From positions 1 through 64,000 of the forward strand of contig CAWHOA010000019.1 in NCBI GenBank assembly GCA_963830885.1: DNA of 64,000 bases. The letters run 5' to 3'. The translations under genes were made by a program, and so were the position numbers. This DNA comes from JAIBJN01 sp963830885 (GTDB taxonomy: Bacteria > Actinomycetota > Thermoleophilia > Gaiellales > Gaiellaceae). Numbering within the stretch: the first letter of the stretch is position 1; the number at the start of each line of letters is the position of its first letter. A model generated the notes under the pieces. That model did no database searches, had not been told where the DNA came from, and saw only the letters and a list, made by a program, of their open reading frames with translations. Positions 17,839 through 25,969 of the stretch are shown in pieces.

Positions 17839-18876
17839 GTGGCTGACCTGGTCGTCGCGGGGGCCGGGATGGCCGGGCTCGCGGCTGCGGCGCGGGCGCG
17901 CGAGCTGGGCGCCGACGTCGTCGTCTACGAGAAGGGCGACCGGCCCGGCGGCTCCATGCTCCTCTCGAGCTGCGTCGTCTGGCGCTACCGCGAGTGGGAG
18001 ACGTTCCGCGCCGAGTGCCCGGGCGGGGACCCGGCCCTCCAGCGCGCCGTCTGGGAGGGGCTCGACGATGCCCTCGACTGGCTCGAGTCGCTGGGGGCAC
18101 CGGTGGTTGCGCGGGAGACGGGCAACCCGCGCACGACGGGCGTTCGCTTCGACCCGCTCGGGCTGACGCGCGCGCTCGCGAAGGACGTCCGCCTCGGAGA
18201 GCCGCTGCCCGGGGTTCACGACGGCGTCGCGACGATCCTCGCCACGGGCGGCTTCCAGGGCGACCCCGAGCTCGTCCGCCGCTACGTCACGCCGGAGCCG
18301 CTCGTCCTCCGCGCGAACCCATGGAGCACCGGCGACGGCCTGCGGCTGGCGCTGGGCCGCGGCGCCTTGCTCACTGCGGGGCTGGACGAGTTCTACGGCC
18401 GCAACCTCGCGGCCGCGCCGAGCCTCGAGCCCGAGGACTTCGTGCGGCTCGCCCAGGTCTACGCCCGCCACGCGGTCGTCGAGAACGCCCGCGGCGAGCG
18501 GTTCACGCCGGCGCACTGGGCCGACCTCGACGTCGTGCAGTGGACGGCGCGCCAGCCCGGCGCGCGGGCCTGGTACGTGGTTCCCGACGAGGCGCTCGGG
18601 GAGCCCGTGCGGGAGCGCACCGTCGGCGAGATCGTTGAGGCGGCGCGGGAGGCCGGCGCTCCGGTCGAACGCCGCGACGGCGCCACCCGGATCGAGGTCG
18701 TCGCCGCGATCACGACGACGCTGGGCGGGATCCGGGTCGACGAGCGCGGGCGCGCCGCCGACGGACTCTGGGCCGCCGGCGCCGACGCCGGCGGCATCTC
18801 CACGGGCGGCTGGTCGAGCGCCCTCGCCGCCGCGCTCGTCCTCGGAAAGACCGCCGCCGAAGACGCGCTTCGCTAG
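17839..18876 (+). CDS. Short FAD-dependent oxidoreductase, fumarate-reductase/ketosteroid-dehydrogenase type
   Basis: A 345-residue flavoprotein. The Rossmann motif is VVAGAGMAGLAAAARARELG, followed by VYEKGDRPGGSMLLSS; the late FAD segment is GLWAAGADAGGISTGGWSSALAAAL. ATILATGGFQGDPEL also fits the family. Members desaturate or reduce steroids, fumarate or related acids. At 345 residues it is well below the usual 450-570, with the region between residues 108 and 130 shortened, so the substrate domain is reduced. Twin palindromes precede the GTG start. The stop overlaps the convergent 62-residue gene. Confidence 0.85.
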   Translation: MADLVVAGAGMAGLAAAARARELGADVVVYEKGDRPGGSMLLSSCVVWRYREWETFRAECPGGDPALQRAVWEGLDDALDWLESLGAPVVARETGNPRTTGVRFDPLGLTRALAKDVRLGEPLPGVHDGVATILATGGFQGDPELVRRYVTPEPLVLRANPWSTGDGLRLALGRGALLTAGLDEFYGRNLAAAPSLEPEDFVRLAQVYARHAVVENARGERFTPAHWADLDVVQWTARQPGARAWYVVPDEALGEPVRERTVGEIVEAAREAGAPVERRDGATRIEVVAAITTTLGGIRVDERGRAADGLWAAGADAGGISTGGWSSALAAALVLGKTAAEDALR

Positions 18877-19061
18877 GCGGCCTGCAGGTACGCGCAGGGC
18901 CGCGCGTCGTCCGGGAGCGGCGAGGGGCCGACCTTGGCGACGGTGAAGCGCGCGCCCTCTTCGAGCTCGACCGCGTCGCCCGCGGCCGGGGGCTCACCGT
19001 CCCGCTCGACCAGCTCGTAGCCGGACGGCTTGGAGACGAAAAGCAGGTGAGTGTCCGGCAT
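18873..19061 (-). CDS. 62-residue conserved-looking small protein
   Basis: A small protein (MPDTHLLFVSKPSGYELVER and a tail ending PCAYLQAA) with no membrane segment or signal peptide; it reads as a compact beta-rich fold. Codon usage matches the neighbours. TAAGAT at 19070-19075 on the minus strand is eight bases from ATG 19061, suggesting its own leaderless start directly behind the histidine-kinase gene. Function unknown. Confidence 0.7.
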   Translation of the reverse strand: MPDTHLLFVSKPSGYELVERDGEPPAAGDAVELEEGARFTVAKVGPSPLPDDARPCAYLQAA

Positions 19062-19072
19062 CGGCGGAGATC

Positions 19073-20284
19073 TTAACCGCCGCGGGCGGCCGCGACGTAC
19101 GGAGGGACGACGACCCGTACGAGCGTGCCGCCGTGCTCGCCGCTGTCGATCGAGAGCCGACCGTTGAGGATCTTCACGCGCTCGTCGATCGCCTCGATGG
19201 ACGCGCGCCGGCGCTCCTCGACGCCGTCGTCGGCGATCTCCGTCTCGAAGCCTCCGTCCTCCCGCTCGCGCACGGCCACCTCGATCTTCAGCGGCCGGCG
19301 CCGCACCGCCTGGTTCAGCGACTCGCGGATGATCTGGTAGAGCGCGACCTGGGTCTTCTCGCCGAGTCGCTCTCCCGCATCGATGTCGGTGAGGACCGTG
19401 ATCCGATGGGTGCTCTCGATCTGGTCGCCGAGCGCGCGCACGGCCGCGAAGAAGCCTGCATCGCGGAGAACGAGCGGCTCGATGGCGAACGAGAGGTCGC
19501 GCAGCACGCGGATCGTGTCGCGCTCCTTCTCGAGCGAGTTCCGCATCACTTTCTCCGCGTCCTCGGGCCGTCCGTCCTCGATGGCCGCGATCGCCGCGTC
19601 ATGCATGAGGGCGATGCCAGACATGGACTGCAGCGGCCCGTCGTGGAGGAAGAGCGAGAGCCGGCGGCGCTCGTCCTGCTCGGCCGTGATGAGGCGCTCG
19701 GTGAGGCGCTCGCGCTCGGCCTCGCGGTCGCGTGCCTCCTCGAGCAGCCGCGAGTTCTCGACCGCGCGAGCGGCGAAGTCGGCCAGCACGGTCGCGCGCA
19801 TGTGGTCCCAGCGGTGGAAGGGCTCGGGGCGGACGAGCTCGAGGTCGCCCAGCCGCTCGCCGTGGACCGCGAGGGGCACGATCATGCGCTCGCCTCCGGG
19901 CGCGGTGTCGCGCCCGCCTTCCCGGCCCGCGGGGATGATCCGCGCGCTGCGCGCGTCGAAGAGCCGCCGGGCCTCGTCGCAGGTGCGGTCGAGGATCTCG
20001 CTGGCGTCGAGCGTGGAGGAGACCGCGCCGATCGAGTCGACGAGGGACTCCAGGAAGGTCGCCTGCGCCTGCAGCTCGTCCTCGGCGGATTCGTGGCGCC
20101 GGCGCTCGGAGACGATCAGGTAGAGGGCGAAGCCGCCGAAGAACGCCGTCGACGCGACGAGACCGCCCGCGGCCACCTCCGTCTCGCCGAAGGCCAGTCC
20201 CAGCGCGCCGACGAGGGCCGCGCCGACCGTGCAGGCGACGAGGATTCCGCGCGCGTTGCCAGAGACCCAACCGCGCACGCTCAC
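19073..20284 (-). CDS. NarL-family sensor histidine kinase with GAF domain
   Basis: A 403-residue kinase. Two N-terminal membrane helices (residues about 12-60) lead to a GAF-like sensor (LVDSIGAVSSTLDASEILDR) and a HisKA_3 dimerisation helix with the phospho-acceptor in SLFLHDGPLQSMSG. The C-terminal ATPase has ESLNQAVRR (N box) and EIADDGVEERR. The usual Gly-rich lid after DDG is replaced by RRRASIEAIDERVKIL, so the ATP lid is divergent. It lies 15 bases downstream of its cognate regulator in the same operon. Confidence 0.9.
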   Translation of the reverse strand: MSVRGWVSGNARGILVACTVGAALVGALGLAFGETEVAAGGLVASTAFFGGFALYLIVSERRRHESAEDELQAQATFLESLVDSIGAVSSTLDASEILDRTCDEARRLFDARSARIIPAGREGGRDTAPGGERMIVPLAVHGERLGDLELVRPEPFHRWDHMRATVLADFAARAVENSRLLEEARDREAERERLTERLITAEQDERRRLSLFLHDGPLQSMSGIALMHDAAIAAIEDGRPEDAEKVMRNSLEKERDTIRVLRDLSFAIEPLVLRDAGFFAAVRALGDQIESTHRITVLTDIDAGERLGEKTQVALYQIIRESLNQAVRRRPLKIEVAVREREDGGFETEIADDGVEERRRASIEAIDERVKILNGRLSIDSGEHGGTLVRVVVPPYVAAARGG

Positions 20285-20299
20285 ACCCGAGCGCTGCGG

Positions 20300-20920
20300 T
20301 CAGTCGATGATGGATTCCCGCAGCGCGATCGCCACAGCATGGGTGCGCGTGTCCGCCTCGAGCTTGGCGAGGATGTGCCGGACGTGGCTTTTCACCGTCT
20401 CCTGGCTGATGAAGAGCCTCGCCGCGACGTCCGCGTTCGACATGCCGTCGGCGAGCAGCTGGAGGATCTCGCGCTCGCGCACCGTCAGCATCTCCTCGCG
20501 CTCGCGCGTGAGGAGCGCCGGCATGAGGGCCGGATCGACGTAGCCCTCGCCGCTCGCGACCTTCTCGATCGCCCGGAGCAGCGTCTGGTGAGGCGCTTCC
20601 TTCAAGATGTAGCCCTTGGCGCCCGCCTCGAGACCGCGGCCGAGCAGGCTTCGCTCACCGTATGCGGTGAAGATGAGCACGGCCGTCTGCGGGAGGCGCT
20701 CCGCCAGGATCTTCGTGGCCTCGAGCCCGTCCATGCCCGGCATGCGGACGTCCATGATCACGACATTCGGACGTCGACGTTCCGCGACGGCGACAGCGCT
20801 CGCGCCGTCGGAGGCCTCGCCCACGACCCGGATCGTGGAGGAACGGGAGAGGGAGAGGCGCAGGCCTTCCCTCACGACCTCGTGGTCGTCGGCGATCAGG
20901 CAGGTGATTTCGTTGGACAT
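20300..20920 (-). CDS. NarL/FixJ-type response regulator
   Basis: A 206-residue regulator beginning MSNEITCLIADDHEVVREGL. The receiver has the acidic pair ADD, the phospho-acceptor Asp in NVVIMDVRMPGMDG and the lysine in KGYILKEAP. The C-terminal LuxR-type helix-turn-helix is MLTVREREILQLLADGMSNADVAARLFIS (in two parts) and ETVKSHVRHILAKLE. ATG 20920 is preferred to an in-frame ATG at 20971 that would run into the divergent gene. It precedes the kinase in one operon. Confidence 0.93.
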   Translation of the reverse strand: MSNEITCLIADDHEVVREGLRLSLSRSSTIRVVGEASDGASAVAVAERRRPNVVIMDVRMPGMDGLEATKILAERLPQTAVLIFTAYGERSLLGRGLEAGAKGYILKEAPHQTLLRAIEKVASGEGYVDPALMPALLTREREEMLTVREREILQLLADGMSNADVAARLFISQETVKSHVRHILAKLEADTRTHAVAIALRESIID

Positions 20921-20944
20921 AGTGCGGCTCACTCCCCAGGCACG

Positions 20945-21904
20945 ATGATAGATCGGGTGGGAAGGCGTCACACTTTAGAGGGACTTGTCGTTGACCCGAT
21001 CGAGGGCGCGTTCACGGGCGAGCTCGTCGTCGAGGGCGGAACGATCGCAGAAGTGCGCCGCGTGGAGGGCGGGGCGGTGGAGCCGCTGGTCTTTCCCGGG
21101 TTCATCGACCTCCAGGTCTACGACCCGGTGGACCTCGGCTCGACCGGCGTCACCGGCTATCTCCTCGCCACGCGGACCGTGGAGGAGGTCGACGACCCGC
21201 TCTGCCTGGGCCTGCACCTGGAGGGGCCGTTCCTGAACCCGGAGGCGGCCGGGGCCATACCGGTCGAGGAGCTGACCCCCGTCGATCTCGGCGCGGTTGC
21301 CGAGTGGACGGCCGCGCCGGAGCTCGTCCGCCTGGTGACGCTGGCGCCGGAGCTTCCGCTCGCGCAGGTGGCGATCGAGCGGCTGGCCGGCGCCGGGATC
21401 GTGGCAGCGCTCGGCCACACGCGGGCCAACGACCTGAAGACACAGGCCGCGCTCGATGCGGGCGCCACCTTCGCGACGCACCTGTGGAACGCGACGAAGC
21501 CGCCGAGCGCCCGCTCGCCCGGTCCCGTCCTGACGCTCCTCCTGGACGAGCGCGTGACGATCGGTCTGATCGCGGACGGGCGCCACCTGCACCCCCTCGT
21601 CGAGGATCTGACCGTGCGGGTGGCCGGGCCGCGGCGCATCGCGCTGACGAGCGACCGCGTCCCGCCGCCGCAGGAGCGGGCCGACGGCTCTCTGCTCGGC
21701 GGGAACCGTGCCGGCGTAGAGGTCGTCGAGCGGATGGCCCGCTTCGGGCTGGCGGAGACCGCGATGATGGCGAGCCTCGTGCCGGCGCTCGCGCTCGGGC
21801 TCACCGACCGCGGCCGACTCGCCCCCGGCTACCGGGCCGACCTGGCCCTCCTCGCGCCTGACTTCGCGCCGGTCCGAACCATCGTCGCGGGCGTGGACCT
21901 CTGA
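20945..21904 (+). CDS. nagA: N-acetylglucosamine-6-phosphate deacetylase-like amidohydrolase
   Basis: A 319-residue amidohydrolase of the NagA type, which would deacetylate GlcNAc-6-P in amino-sugar catabolism. VFPGFIDLQVYDP replaces the HxH strand, as E. coli NagA also does (Gln first). Further landmarks are LHLEGPFLNPEAAGA (metal Glu), AALGHTRAN and FATHLWNA (metal His), GLIADGRHLHP and ALTSDRVPPPQ (catalytic Asp). It is about 60 residues shorter than the usual 380. It is divergent from the two-component system with only 24 bases between the two start codons. Confidence 0.82.
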   Translation: MIDRVGRRHTLEGLVVDPIEGAFTGELVVEGGTIAEVRRVEGGAVEPLVFPGFIDLQVYDPVDLGSTGVTGYLLATRTVEEVDDPLCLGLHLEGPFLNPEAAGAIPVEELTPVDLGAVAEWTAAPELVRLVTLAPELPLAQVAIERLAGAGIVAALGHTRANDLKTQAALDAGATFATHLWNATKPPSARSPGPVLTLLLDERVTIGLIADGRHLHPLVEDLTVRVAGPRRIALTSDRVPPPQERADGSLLGGNRAGVEVVERMARFGLAETAMMASLVPALALGLTDRGRLAPGYRADLALLAPDFAPVRTIVAGVDL

Positions 21905-21977
21905 TCTCTCCGCTATCCTCAGAGCGCACCTTGGACGACGAGCTACCACCTAGTACCCGCGCCCCGGAGAGCGGGGC

Positions 21978-23270
21978 GTGAGCGACTCTCTCAGGCTGTT
22001 CATCATTCTCCTGCTCGTGCTGGGGAATGCGGTCTTCGTCGCCGCCGAGTACTCGCTCGTGACGGCGCGGCGCACCCGCCTCGAGGAGCTGGCGAAGCGC
22101 GGCAACCGCCGGGCGAGGACGGCGCTCGGGCTGCTCGACGAGCCCGTGCGCTTCATCTCCACGGTCCAGGTCGGGATCACGGTCTTCGGGATCCTCCTCG
22201 GTGCCCTGGGAGAGCCGCTGCTCTCGGGCTTCTTCGGCGACTGGGTCTCGCGCGGCGTCGCCTTCCTGCTCTCGTTCCTGATCCTGACCTACCTGAGCGT
22301 CGTGCTCGGCGAGCTCGTGCCGAAGTCGATCGCGCTCCAGCGCGCCGAGCGTCTGGCCCTCTGGCTCGCCGTGCCGCTCGACTGGCTGGGCCGGATCACC
22401 TATCCGCTCGTGTGGGTGTTGCAGAAGTCGGCGAGCGGCATCGCGCGGCTCTTCGGCGTCCGGCCGGCACCGGCCGGGATGACGATGCACACGGAGGAGG
22501 ACATCCGCCTGATCGTCGCGCAGACCGAGGAGATCGAGCAGGCGGAGGAGGAGATGCTCTACAAGGTCTTCGACTTCGCCGACAAGGAGGCCCACGACGT
22601 GATGGTCCCGCGGCCGGAGGTCGTGGCCCTCTCCGTCGAGCTGCCCCCGGCCGAGGCGCTTGCCGCCGTGATCGACTCGCCGTACACGCGCTACCCGGTC
22701 TACCGCGGCAACCTCGACGACGTCATCGGGATCCTCCACGTCCGCGACCTCTTCGGCGCGTTGTACGACCGCGGGATCGAGAACGTCGTCATCGAGCACA
22801 TCGTCAGGCCGGCGTACGTCGTGCCGGAGACGAAGGACCTCGCCTCGCTCCTGGCCGAGTTCCGGCGCCAGAACCAGCACATGGCGCTCGTCGTCGACGA
22901 GTACGGCGCCGTTCAGGGGATCGTCACCCTGGAAGACCTGCTCGAGGAGATCGTCGGCGAGATCGAGGACGAATACGACCTGCCCGACGAGTCGGTGGAG
23001 CGGCTCGACGAAAGCCGCATCCGCATCCACGGGACGTTCACGATCGACGACTTCAACGAGCAGTTCGGCACCGATCTGCCGCAGGAGGACTACCACACGG
23101 TCGCCGGCTTCGTCTTCGGCGAGCTGGGGCGGGCGTCCCAGCCGGGCGACGAGGTCCACTACGACGGGCTCCGCTTCACCGTGGTGGAGGTGGACGGTCA
23201 GCGGATCGAGCGCCTCGAGGTCGAGTTCGTCGAGCGGGAGCTCGAGGACCCGGCCGAAGTGGCTCAGTAG
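21978..23270 (+). CDS. CNNM/CorC (HlyC) family transporter
   Basis: A 430-residue membrane protein. DUF21 transmembrane domain with about four helices (LFIILLLVLGNAVFVAAEYS to the helix before WVLQKSASG), then a CBS pair (EAHDVMVPRPEVVALSVE; VVPETKDLASLLAEFRRQNQ) and a C-terminal CorC_HlyC domain (ESRIRIHGTFTIDDFNEQFG). The family is linked to Mg/Co efflux. It starts at GTG 21978. A small VOC gene follows ten bases later but appears to have its own promoter. Confidence 0.93.
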   Translation: MSDSLRLFIILLLVLGNAVFVAAEYSLVTARRTRLEELAKRGNRRARTALGLLDEPVRFISTVQVGITVFGILLGALGEPLLSGFFGDWVSRGVAFLLSFLILTYLSVVLGELVPKSIALQRAERLALWLAVPLDWLGRITYPLVWVLQKSASGIARLFGVRPAPAGMTMHTEEDIRLIVAQTEEIEQAEEEMLYKVFDFADKEAHDVMVPRPEVVALSVELPPAEALAAVIDSPYTRYPVYRGNLDDVIGILHVRDLFGALYDRGIENVVIEHIVRPAYVVPETKDLASLLAEFRRQNQHMALVVDEYGAVQGIVTLEDLLEEIVGEIEDEYDLPDESVERLDESRIRIHGTFTIDDFNEQFGTDLPQEDYHTVAGFVFGELGRASQPGDEVHYDGLRFTVVEVDGQRIERLEVEFVERELEDPAEVAQ

Positions 23271-23279
23271 GATCGCGGG

Positions 23280-23591
23280 GTGCAGTTCGACCACATCGGC
23301 GTGCCCGCGCCGGCGAAGCGCGACGGCATGCGCTTCCTCGAGTCGAAGGGGCTCTGGCTGACGAGCCCGGGCGACCACCCATATCGGGTCGAGTGGCTCT
23401 GGTACGAGCCGGACAGCCCGGAGGCGGAGCTGATTCGCACCGTTCCTCACGTGGCCTATCTCGTCGAGAGCCTCGAGGACGCACTCGCCGGCGGGAACGT
23501 GATCGCGGAGCCGTTCGACGTCTTCGGCCAGGTGCGCGTCGGCTTCATCGAGGTGGACGGCGCCCCCGTGGAGTTCGTGCAGCCTTACTGA
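23280..23591 (+). CDS. Short VOC-fold protein
   Basis: A 103-residue single VOC module. It begins MQFDHIGVPAPAKRDGMRFL and ends GFIEVDGAPVEFVQPY, with HVAYLVESLEDALAG in the middle. A single module would need to dimerise to form a metal site. TAGGAT at 23268-23273 lies six bases before GTG 23280, so a leaderless start inside the end of the CorC gene is proposed. Substrate unknown. Confidence 0.8.
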   Translation: MQFDHIGVPAPAKRDGMRFLESKGLWLTSPGDHPYRVEWLWYEPDSPEAELIRTVPHVAYLVESLEDALAGGNVIAEPFDVFGQVRVGFIEVDGAPVEFVQPY

Positions 23592-23662
23592 TGCTCGGCC
23601 GGCGCGCGACGACCTCGCGGCTGGCGCCTGCGACACGGCGCCGGATCGTCACGCTCGCCCTT

Positions 23663-23684
23663 GCCCGTACCAGCCGGTACGGGC
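23663..23684. terminator. Perfect 9-bp hairpin
   Basis: GCCCGTACC, loop AGCC, GGTACGGGC. It sits 72 bases after the VOC stop, without a T run. In this GC-rich genome it may serve as an intrinsic terminator or an operator for the peptidase gene at 23758. Confidence 0.45.
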
Positions 23685-23757
23685 CGCGGCCGATCGCGAC
23701 GCCCGGCTTGGTCTCAGACGCCCCCGACGAGGCCTCCGCGCCCCGGCCGAACATCAA

Positions 23758-24855
23758 TTGAGCGCGCTCGCCGAGCTGCTTGCGGACCTCGTCCGCATCG
23801 ACTCCGTCAACCCCGACCTGATCGAAGGCGGCGCCGGCGAGGGCGAGATCGCGCGGTTCGTCGCCGAGTGGCTCGAGCGCGCCGGGCTCGACGTGGAGGT
23901 GGAGGAGGTGGCTCCAGGCCGCTTCAACACCGTCGGGATCGCGCGCGGGTCCGGCGGCGGGGCGACGCTGCTCCTGAACGCGCACATGGACATCGTCGGG
24001 GTCGCCGGCATGGAGCGGCCCTTCGAGCCGGTGGTGGAGGGCGGGCGGATGCACGGCCGCGGCGCCTACGACATGAAGGCGGGGCTCGCCGCGATCATGA
24101 TCGCCGGGGCCGAGGCGGCAGGCGCGGGGCTGGCCGGGGACGTCGTCGTCACGGCCGTCTGCGACGAGGAGGTGGCGAGCATCGGCACGGCGCGCGTCGC
24201 GGAGCGCTACCGGGCGGACGCGGCGATCGTGTCGGAGCCCACCGAGATGCGCCTCGCGCTCGCCCACAAGGGCTTCGTCGGCTTCGAGATCGAGGCCCGC
24301 GGGCGGGCGGCGCACGGCTCACGGCCCGACCTGGGCATCGACGCCATCGCGCGCATGGGCCACGTGCTGGTCGGCATCGAGGAGCTCGACCGCACGCTGC
24401 GCGCAGACCCGACGCACCCGCTCCTCGGCAGCGGCTCCCTGCACGCATCGGTGATCGAGGGCGGCCAGGAGTTCTCGAGCTACCCGGAGCGCTGCCTGCT
24501 CAAGGGCGAGCGGCGCACGATTCCGGGGGAGACCGAGGCCGTGGTCGAGGGCGAGCTGCGGGAGCTCCTCGGCGACGTCGACGGCGAGATCCGCGTCGTC
24601 GTTGCGCGCGAGCCGTTCGAGACGCCGGCGGACGCGCCGATCGCCCAGCTCGTCTCCCGCCACGCCGGCGGGCCGGACGTGGTCGGTGTCCCTTTCTGGG
24701 CCGACTCGGCGCTCCTCTCCGCGGCCGGCATCCCCACTGTCGTCTTCGGCCCGGCGGGCGAGGGCGCCCACGCCGTCGAGGAGTGGGTCGATCTTGCGAG
24801 CGCCGAGCGCTGCGCCGAGATCTACACCGCCGTCGCCCGCGACCTCTGCGCCTGA
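23758..24855 (+). CDS. M20-family peptidase/deacylase (ArgE/DapE type)
   Basis: A 365-residue zinc hydrolase. LLNAHMDIVG supplies the first His and Asp, GAYDMKAGLAA the bridging Asp, CDEEVASIG the catalytic Glu pair, and EGAHAVEEWVD the last His. VSEPTEMRLALAHKGFVGFE and AARGSRPD-like sequence lead the dimerisation domain. It would remove an acyl group or hydrolyse a peptide, as ArgE or DapE do; the substrate is open. The only usable start is TTG 23758, with no clear Shine-Dalgarno. Confidence 0.9.
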   Translation: MSALAELLADLVRIDSVNPDLIEGGAGEGEIARFVAEWLERAGLDVEVEEVAPGRFNTVGIARGSGGGATLLLNAHMDIVGVAGMERPFEPVVEGGRMHGRGAYDMKAGLAAIMIAGAEAAGAGLAGDVVVTAVCDEEVASIGTARVAERYRADAAIVSEPTEMRLALAHKGFVGFEIEARGRAAHGSRPDLGIDAIARMGHVLVGIEELDRTLRADPTHPLLGSGSLHASVIEGGQEFSSYPERCLLKGERRTIPGETEAVVEGELRELLGDVDGEIRVVVAREPFETPADAPIAQLVSRHAGGPDVVGVPFWADSALLSAAGIPTVVFGPAGEGAHAVEEWVDLASAERCAEIYTAVARDLCA

Positions 24856-24862
24856 CCCGAAC

Positions 24863-24897
24863 GGCCACGCCCCAGTGCCTGGCACCGGGACATGTCC
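24863..24897. repeat. REP-like imperfect palindrome, copy 1
   Basis: A 35-base imperfect palindrome centred on GTGCC-T-GGCAC, preceded by GAACGGCCACG. It shares this flank and core with the copy at 24967-25001, 104 bases away, but has four mismatched stem positions. It lies just after the peptidase stop. Confidence 0.55.
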
Positions 24898-24966
24898 TCG
24901 CGCGACTTCCCGCCTTCGGGCGAAATGGCTTCCGCGACGCTTGGGAGCTCGGCGGTCGATCGGAAC

Positions 24967-25001
24967 GGCCACGTCCAAGTGCCTGGCACCTGGGCGTGGC
25001 C
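24967..25001. repeat. REP-like palindrome, copy 2
   Basis: A 35-base palindrome with 17-base arms, one G-T wobble, one A-C mismatch and a one-base centre around GTGCC-T-GGCAC. The same GAACGGCCACG prefix as copy 1 precedes it. The pair resembles REP/BIME elements; similar GTGCC-GGCAC palindromes occur as dispersed repeats in bacteria. Confidence 0.6.
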
Positions 25002-25036
25002 GGCGGGGACGCGGCCGGCGCTAGGGTGGTGAAGGC

Positions 25037-25873
25037 ATGGCCACGCCCAGGACGATCCGGATCGGCGGTGACCTCGAGGTGCTCCGGATCGGCTTCGGGG
25101 CGATGCGGATCACGGGGCCGCAGATCCTCGGCTGGCCCGCCGACCGGGAGAACGCGCTGCGCGTGCTTCGGCGGGCCGTCGAGCTCGGCGTCAACCTGAT
25201 CGACACGGCAGACTCCTACGGGCCGGAGGTGAGCGAGCTCCTGATCGCCGAGGCGCTCCACCCCTACCCGGAGACTCTGCTGATCGCCACGAAGGGCGGG
25301 CTGCTCCGCACGGACTCCGGAGCATGGCCGCGCGACGCCCGTCCCGAGCACCTCCGCGAGGCGTGCGAGGGGAGCCTCCGCCGGCTGCGGCTCGACCGCA
25401 TCGACCTCTACCAGCTCCACGCGCCCGACCCGACCGTGCCGTTCGAGGAGAGCGTCGGCGAGCTCGTGCGCCTGCGCGACGAGGGGAAGATCCGCTACGT
25501 CGGGCTCTCGAACGTGAGCGTGGAACAGCTCCGCCGCGCCCAGGAGCTCGTCCCGGTCGTCTCCGTCCAGAACCGCTACAGCCTGGCCGACCGCTCCTCG
25601 GAGGACGTGCTCGACGAGTGCGAGCGCCAGGGCATCGCCTTCCTCCCCTGGTACCCGCTGGCCGCCGGCGACCTGGCGCAGCCGGGAGGCACCGTAGGCC
25701 GCGCCGCGAGCGCCCGCGGGGCCACCCCGGCGCAGGTGGCGCTGGCCTGGCTCCTCGCGCGCTCGCCGGTCACCGTGTCCATCCCCGGCACGTCCTCACT
25801 CCGCCATCTCGAGGAGAACGTGGCTGCGCTCGACCTCGAGCTCACCCCCGAGGAGCTCGCCGGCCTCGGGTAG
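25037..25873 (+). CDS. Aldo/keto reductase
   Basis: A 278-residue NADP-dependent AKR TIM barrel. NLIDTADSYGPEVSE carries the catalytic Asp and Tyr, LLIATKGGLL the Lys, and IDLYQLHAPDP the His. The C-terminal VTVSIPGTSSLRHLEENVAA binds the 2-prime phosphate. It would reduce an aldehyde or ketone of unknown identity. The start at ATG 25037 has TAGGGT nine bases upstream. A GTG-free spacer with the REP-like pair separates it from the peptidase gene. Confidence 0.94.
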   Translation: MATPRTIRIGGDLEVLRIGFGAMRITGPQILGWPADRENALRVLRRAVELGVNLIDTADSYGPEVSELLIAEALHPYPETLLIATKGGLLRTDSGAWPRDARPEHLREACEGSLRRLRLDRIDLYQLHAPDPTVPFEESVGELVRLRDEGKIRYVGLSNVSVEQLRRAQELVPVVSVQNRYSLADRSSEDVLDECERQGIAFLPWYPLAAGDLAQPGGTVGRAASARGATPAQVALAWLLARSPVTVSIPGTSSLRHLEENVAALDLELTPEELAGLG

Positions 25874-25969
25874 CTACGGCCGCAGCTTCGAGGTGTTCAC
25901 GACCCCGAAGTCCGAGCCCTTGAAAATGCCGCGCCGGGTACACGTACGCCCGCCGTGAGCGCCGGTCAA
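25874..25969 (-). CDS. 31-residue ORF coupled to the SSI-like gene
   Basis: A short frame from TTG 25969 to TAG 25874. The TTG overlaps the stop of the SSI-like gene (TTGA), so translation could be coupled. The peptide has a basic start (GGRTCTRRG) and a C-terminal FKGSDFGVVNTSKLRP. Almost every codon of this second half ends in G or C in this frame only, which favours real coding. I do not recognise it; it may be the surviving end of a longer gene. Confidence 0.4.
   Translation of the reverse strand: MTGAHGGRTCTRRGIFKGSDFGVVNTSKLRP

Noticed and set aside
19133..21904. A 923-codon open frame on the plus strand, mostly antisense to the two-component genes
   Set aside because: Only the part from 20945 encodes a recognisable protein (NagA-like). 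The upstream part is the high-GC shadow of the kinase and regulator genes.
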